Positions 60,002-64,000 of a DNA stretch of 64,000 nt are shown here, piece by piece (within the stretch, counting starts at the first letter, position 1; every line of letters starts with the position of its first letter). Position numbers and translations under genes: made by a program. The DNA is from Bradyrhizobium sp. 21 (GTDB taxonomy: Bacteria; Pseudomonadota; Alphaproteobacteria; Rhizobiales; Xanthobacteraceae): NCBI RefSeq assembly GCF_023073335.1, contig NZ_JADPJG010000002.1:246172-310171 (forward strand), given 5' to 3'. The notes under the pieces are model-generated. The model was given only the letters and a program-made list of their open reading frames with translations. It did not search any database and had not been told where the DNA came from.

Positions 60002-62368
60002 ATGCTCGAAAAGCACCGCGAGAATGAGGTTCATGTCGACAAGGTCGAGCAGGGGCCTGCGTCCTCTATTGCCTTCGGGCTGGAGCGCATCGGGCTGATC
60101 GCCGTCCGGGCACCTATTGTCTCCTGCATTGTCCTGCTCGTGCTGATCGTCGGTGCCGTGTTCGGCATTCACCGGATCAAGATCGACGATTCGCTGTCGC
60201 AGTTGTTTCGCTCCAACAGCCGCGAATTCCACCAATATGAAGAGGTGACGAAGAAGTTCCCGGCCGAGGAATTCGACGTCCTCGTCGTCGTCGAGGGCAA
60301 GACCCTGCTGGCGCGGAACAACCTCGAGAAGCTGCGCGACTTCGTCACCGACATGCAGCTGGTCGAAGGCACGCGCGGGCTGGTCTCGCTGTTCTCCGCG
60401 CGTCAGGCACCGGCGCCGGGCAAGCTGCCGGCGGCGCTGTTCCCGGGCGAGCTGCCCGAGGGTGCGGCCTATGACAAGTTCATTGAGACCGTCAAGAACA
60501 ACGAGATCATCCGCGGCAAGCTGTTGTCGGAAGACGGCACGCTGGCGCTGATCGTGCTGTCGCTCGATCCGGAGGTGGTGGCGTCCAGCAAGCTGACCAA
60601 GACCGTCGCCGACATCCGCGCCTTGATGAAGGAAGACCTCAGCGACACCGGGCTCAACGTGCAGCTCTCCGGCGTGCCGGTGATGCAGCTCGAGATCCGC
60701 AACGCGGTCGAGCGCGACGGGCTCACCTACAACATCCTCGGCATTCTCGCGGGCTGCGTCATCGCCATCATCTTCTTCCGCAAGATTTCCTTCATGGTGG
60801 CCGCGGCGTTCCCGCCGATGATCGCGATCCTGCTGGCGCTCGGCGCGCTCGGCTGGGCCAATTTCAATCTCAACATGTTCCTGAACGTGATGACGCCGCT
60901 CATCATGGTGATCAGCTTCTCGGACTCGATGCAGCTGACTTTTGCGGCGCGCGACCGGTTGATCGCGGGCCAGGACAAGTTCACCGCGTTCAAGAACGCG
61001 GTGCTGGTGGTGGGGCCGGCCTGCGTGCTGACGCACGGCACCGCCGGCATTTCCTTCATCGCGCTGCAGTTCTCCGACTCCGACCTGATCCGCAAATTCG
61101 GCGAGGCGGGCCTTGCCGCCACCATCATCGCGCTGGTTGCGGTGCTGTCGCTGGTGCCGGTGTTCGGCGTGCTGCTGGTGCGCAACGAGAAACTCTTTGC
61201 GACCAAGTTCCAGAGCGCGGATGCCGGCGTCCAGGCGCTGCGCAATTTCTGCTACTGGATCGCGGTGCGCATGGTGGGCCGTCCCGGTCTGTTCAGCCTG
61301 ATCGCGGTGGTGTTCGTCGCCGGCCTCGGGGTCATCTACGCCAATCTGGAGCCGCGCTACCGCCTTGCCGACCAGGTGCCGGACAAGCGCCAGGCGGTCG
61401 CCGCCAGCGACCGGCTCGACGCCAAGCTGACCGGCGCCAATCCGGTCAACGTGCTGATCCAGTTCCCCAAGGGTGAATCGCTCTATTCGCCGGAGACGCT
61501 GCAAACGATCGCGGACGTGCACGCGACCGTCGAGAAGGCGGCCGGCGTCGGCAATGTCTGGTCGGTCGAGACCCTGCGCCGCTGGCTTGCGGACAAGGCC
61601 GGCACCGCCGACGTCGCGACGCTGAAGGAATATGTGAGCGTCATTCCCGAGCATCTGGTGCGACGCTTCATCGATGCCGAGCAGGACGCCGTCGTGGTCG
61701 CGGGCCGTGTGCCGGACAAGGATTCCAGCCAGCTGCTGCCGATCGTCGACAAGCTCGATTCCGAGCTCGACGCCGTTCGCAAGAAGCATCCCGGCTACGA
61801 GGTTGCGGTGACGGGTCTTGCCGCGATCGCCGCGCGCAACTCGGCCGGCATGATCGAGAAGCTCAACCGCGGCCTCACCGTCGAATTCGCGCTGGTCGCG
61901 CTCTTCATCGGCCTCGCCTTCCGCTCATGGGTCGTGATGTTCGCTTGTATCCTGCCCGGCATCTTCCCGGTGGTGATGTCGGGAACGGTGCTGTGGGCGA
62001 TGGGCGAGGGGCTGCAATTTGCCAGCGTCGTCGCGCTGACCGTCTCGTTCGGCCTCGGCTTGAGCGCGACCATCCACTTCCTCAACCGCCTCAGGCTCGA
62101 GAGCAAGCCGGGCGTCGGCTCGGCGCTGGCGGTGGAGCGGGCGACCGTGCTGGTCGGCCCGGCGTTGATCCTGACCACGCTGGTGCTGGCCTGCGGCCTT
62201 GTCGTCACGGTGTTCTCCGACCTGCCGTCGCTGCGGCTGTTCGGCTGGCTCAGCGCCTTCTCGATGGTGATGGCGCTCGTCGCCGATCTCTTCATCCTGC
62301 GGCCGACGGCGATGTGGCTGATCAACCTGCACGCCAAGCTTCAGGGCGCGGACAAGCCGGCGATCTGA
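60002..62368 (+). CDS. RND/MMPL-family exporter
   Basis: 788-residue membrane exporter with two similar halves. Each has a large periplasmic loop after the first TM and five or six clustered TM segments (NILGILAGCVIAIIFF...; then FALVALFIGLAFRSWVVMFACILPGIFPVV). It belongs to COG1033 RND exporters (SSD-like). HpnN, which moves hopanoids to the outer membrane, is of this class, but this sequence lacks the HpnN-like N-terminal DLPWRQRE signature. HpnN identity is therefore only a hypothesis, supported by its place near a probable hpnP. It is separated from eutC by a 205-nt gap and has its own promoter region. Confidence 0.85.
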   Translation: MLEKHRENEVHVDKVEQGPASSIAFGLERIGLIAVRAPIVSCIVLLVLIVGAVFGIHRIKIDDSLSQLFRSNSREFHQYEEVTKKFPAEEFDVLVVVEGKTLLARNNLEKLRDFVTDMQLVEGTRGLVSLFSARQAPAPGKLPAALFPGELPEGAAYDKFIETVKNNEIIRGKLLSEDGTLALIVLSLDPEVVASSKLTKTVADIRALMKEDLSDTGLNVQLSGVPVMQLEIRNAVERDGLTYNILGILAGCVIAIIFFRKISFMVAAAFPPMIAILLALGALGWANFNLNMFLNVMTPLIMVISFSDSMQLTFAARDRLIAGQDKFTAFKNAVLVVGPACVLTHGTAGISFIALQFSDSDLIRKFGEAGLAATIIALVAVLSLVPVFGVLLVRNEKLFATKFQSADAGVQALRNFCYWIAVRMVGRPGLFSLIAVVFVAGLGVIYANLEPRYRLADQVPDKRQAVAASDRLDAKLTGANPVNVLIQFPKGESLYSPETLQTIADVHATVEKAAGVGNVWSVETLRRWLADKAGTADVATLKEYVSVIPEHLVRRFIDAEQDAVVVAGRVPDKDSSQLLPIVDKLDSELDAVRKKHPGYEVAVTGLAAIAARNSAGMIEKLNRGLTVEFALVALFIGLAFRSWVVMFACILPGIFPVVMSGTVLWAMGEGLQFASVVALTVSFGLGLSATIHFLNRLRLESKPGVGSALAVERATVLVGPALILTTLVLACGLVVTVFSDLPSLRLFGWLSAFSMVMALVADLFILRPTAMWLINLHAKLQGADKPAI

Positions 62369-62434
62369 GCGGCTTCATTCGTCGGACATGGAATCGGCGT
62401 AGTCTGGACGACTGCGCCGGCGTTCCGGCCGAGG

Positions 62435-63226
62435 ATGCGGTCAATGCGGCAGGACAGCTCCATCCTGGAGTTTCAGCGGAAGCGAGGTGGCGATTCAGCG
62501 GCCTTTTTCGTCCCGTTCCTGACACCGGACATGATCCTGCTCGACGCCGGTTGCGGACCCGGGAGCATCACTGCAGCGCTCGCGGGCAGCGTCGGAAAGG
62601 CGATTGGCGTCGATATCGAGTCGAGGGCGATTGCGGCGGCCAATCGGCTTGCAGCGGGGACCCGTCTCACAAACTTGTCCTTTGTCGAAGCCGACATGAC
62701 CGCGCTTCCATTCGAGGATGGATCGTTCGACGCCGTGTTCTTTCACGCGGTGCTCTACCACCAGACCCAGGCGACACTGACGCGAACGCTGGCGGAAGCG
62801 CGGCGGGTGCTGAAGCGGGGTGGCTTGGTCGTAACGCGCGACGCCGATGTCGGCGGCAATGTTCTTCATCCCGAACTCGACGGTGTGCGCCTCGCACTCG
62901 ACCTCTGGCAGCGCTGGTACGAGCACGCCGATCCGGAGGCGCTTTGCTTCGGTCGTCGGCAAGGTTCGATTCTTCGCGCCCACGGTTTCACGCCGGTCTG
63001 GGCGGGCGCCAGCTATGTCAACCACAGCGCCGATGCCGCCAGCCGCAGCGAGGCCGTGGCCGATGCGCGGCGCAGCTTGCGCGGCCTCGGGCCGCAGCTC
63101 GTGGGTAAGGGGCTCGCGACGGATGATGAAATTCATGCCGCGCTTGCCGGGTGGGACGCTTGGGGAGCCGATCCGGACGCGGTGTATTTCAGATGCCGAT
63201 GCGAGTGCGTCGCGCGGAAGGATTGA
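62435..63226 (+). CDS. Class I SAM-dependent methyltransferase
   Basis: 263-residue methyltransferase. The SAM-binding motif I LDAGCGPGSIT starts at 36. Motif II EADMTALPFEDGSFD and the downstream LYHQTQ helix are in order, similar to UbiE/menaquinone-like and small-molecule methyltransferases. The substrate is unknown. It lies 66 nt behind the RND exporter in the same direction and may be its co-transcribed partner; methylation of an exported lipid or a quinone is possible. ATG 62435 and 62444 are both plausible starts. Confidence 0.85.
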   Translation: MRSMRQDSSILEFQRKRGGDSAAFFVPFLTPDMILLDAGCGPGSITAALAGSVGKAIGVDIESRAIAAANRLAAGTRLTNLSFVEADMTALPFEDGSFDAVFFHAVLYHQTQATLTRTLAEARRVLKRGGLVVTRDADVGGNVLHPELDGVRLALDLWQRWYEHADPEALCFGRRQGSILRAHGFTPVWAGASYVNHSADAASRSEAVADARRSLRGLGPQLVGKGLATDDEIHAALAGWDAWGADPDAVYFRCRCECVARKD

Positions 63227-63312
63227 TCACACCCGTCACTGTCGTGCGTCGATGCTTGTGCGCTGCGGAGGATGCCGAAGGAGCCGATGTCTGCGATGGA
63301 ATCGAGCTCAGC

Positions 63313-63343
63313 AAAAAGCCCCCGGCTCGCGAGAACCGGAGGC
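63313..63343 (-). terminator. Rho-independent terminator of the secreted-protein gene
   Basis: Reading leftward, GCCTCCGG, an 11-nt loop region and CCGGGGGC form a GC-rich stem followed by TTTTT (63317 to 63313). It lies 27 nt past the stop codon at 63370, the right distance for the leftward gene. Confidence 0.75.
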
Positions 63344-63369
63344 CATGTTCCTTTTAGCCGGGAAGGGGA

Positions 63370-63867
63370 TCAGCCCTTCGTCATCGTGATGTTGACGCCG
63401 CGGATCTCGCCCTTGGAGGAGATCTGCACCGTCTGCTTGGTGCCATTGGTGCGCAGCGACAAATTGGCAGCGAAGCCGTTGGCCTCGACGAAAACCTCGA
63501 TCTGGCCGCCGCCGGCGGTGCCCTGCAAATTGCCGAAGATGTTGCGGTTGGTCTCGCTCCAATTGCCGGAGATCCGCTCGCCCTGGCTGGTCACGTCGCT
63601 GGTGAGGTCGAATTTGTAGCTGTCGGACGCGCAGTGCAGGGCCTGCTTCAGGCTGAGACCGGTGCCGGCGACCTTGTAGTCCGCCCTGCAGCGGATACGC
63701 TCGGTGGAGCCATCGGACAGCGACACCGTGCCGGTGCCGGTCCACGCGCCTTCGAAACCCGCGAACGGTCCGGACGACTGAGCGTGGCTTGCCGAAACTG
63801 AGAAGAGCAGCGCAGCCCCGATGCCGGCCGCCTTGATTGCCAGTCCAGATCGTCCAAAGAATTTCAT
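63370..63867 (-). CDS. Small secreted protein of unknown function
   Basis: 165-residue protein. The N-terminus MKFFGRSGLAIKAAGIGAALLFSVSASHA is a Sec signal peptide, probably cleaved after AHA (29) to leave QSSGPFAGFEGAW. The mature domain (GSGTVSLSDG, ERIRCRADYKVAGTG, LSLKQALHC) is all-beta with two to three cysteines and is similar to small rhizobial periplasmic proteins. I know no function. ATG 63867 is chosen over 63921 because it begins the signal peptide. A terminator follows. The sequence 63868-64000 upstream has no obvious gene. Confidence 0.75.
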   Translation of the reverse strand: MKFFGRSGLAIKAAGIGAALLFSVSASHAQSSGPFAGFEGAWTGTGTVSLSDGSTERIRCRADYKVAGTGLSLKQALHCASDSYKFDLTSDVTSQGERISGNWSETNRNIFGNLQGTAGGGQIEVFVEANGFAANLSLRTNGTKQTVQISSKGEIRGVNITMTKG

Positions 63868-64000
63868 CTCAAATATCCCGTTTTGGAACGACGTCCGCTT
63901 ATGACTAGAACGTCTCGCCACATCGAAGGTTTAGTGCTCCGAGCCTGTGTCAGGTTCAAATGTCTAACCGGTTCAGATGTCGGCATCGCGAAGCGCGCTC

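Noticed and set aside
1..64000. Prophage, insertion sequence, integron or CRISPR array
   Set aside because: No transposase, integrase or direct-repeat array with regular spacers was seen; repeats found are extragenic palindromes.

Overview
The window is chromosomal DNA of a GC-rich alphaproteobacterium, most probably Bradyrhizobium or a close relative in Nitrobacteraceae. This rests on uniformly GC-rich codon use, a D-tartrate dehydratase that matches (from memory) the characterised Bradyrhizobium japonicum enzyme residue for residue at the active site, a probable hopanoid C-2 methylase, and several families of extragenic palindromes of the kind that litter Bradyrhizobium intergenic spaces. 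I see no rRNA, tRNA, CRISPR array, transposase, phage gene or replication origin. About 51 protein genes fill most of the sequence. No database search was possible; family calls rest on motifs and remembered homologues.

Layout. 1-5.2 kb: acyl-CoA metabolism (a truncated acyl-CoA ligase, a DECR-like reductase, a crotonase, a second acyl-CoA ligase). 5.4-9.0 kb: small accessory genes (YccF membrane protein, secreted protein, VOC protein) and a divergent TetR/short-chain dehydrogenase pair with likely operators. 9.2-12.8 kb: a D-tartrate module (tarD, a dctA-type transporter, a divergent LysR regulator). 13.6-16.4 kb: ppc. 16.5-20.2 kb: a leftward operon of a DUF35 zinc-ribbon/OB-fold protein, a thiolase-fold protein and a dehydrogenase, followed by a Tat-exported SMP-30 lactonase. 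20.4-24.0 kb: amidase plus DUF2848 protein, then a 2OG-Fe(II) oxygenase next to alkB.

24.0-34.7 kb is a homoprotocatechuate (3,4-dihydroxyphenylacetate) meta-cleavage region. A leftward operon, hpaH, hpaF, hpaE, hpaD, a fumarylacetoacetate-hydrolase-family gene and a ThDP enzyme, runs divergently from the MarR regulator hpaR, across a spacer holding a perfect 16-bp palindrome. Rightward of hpaR come an Ldh-family dehydrogenase, an HpcH/HpaI aldolase and a GarD/UxaA-type dehydratase, which may serve this pathway, sugar-acid catabolism, or both. The aromatic monooxygenase that would feed the pathway is not present.

34.9-41.6 kb is a tightly coupled set: a large transglutaminase/DUF2126 protein, a circularly permuted ATP-grasp/alpha-E fusion, and a second transglutaminase-like protease. 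This arrangement has been predicted computationally to make or remove peptide tags, but its substrate is unknown; it is the best candidate here for a little-understood system. 41.8-49.1 kb: an HD phosphohydrolase, an alpha/beta hydrolase, folE, a Rieske/FAD reductase, an HdeD-like membrane protein, an orphan branched-chain-amino-acid-type binding protein and an acyl-CoA dehydrogenase. 49.3-53.5 kb: a LysR/MFS divergent pair and an M81 (MlrC-like) peptidase. 53.9-55.7 kb: a chemoreceptor.

55.9-63.9 kb: ethanolamine ammonia-lyase genes eutB and eutC interrupted by a cobalamin-binding radical SAM gene that looks like hpnP, then an RND/MMPL exporter, a methyltransferase and a small secreted protein. 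The co-location of two cobalamin-using enzymes in one transcription unit, with no microcompartment genes and no recognisable cobalamin riboswitch, is the second most interesting arrangement.
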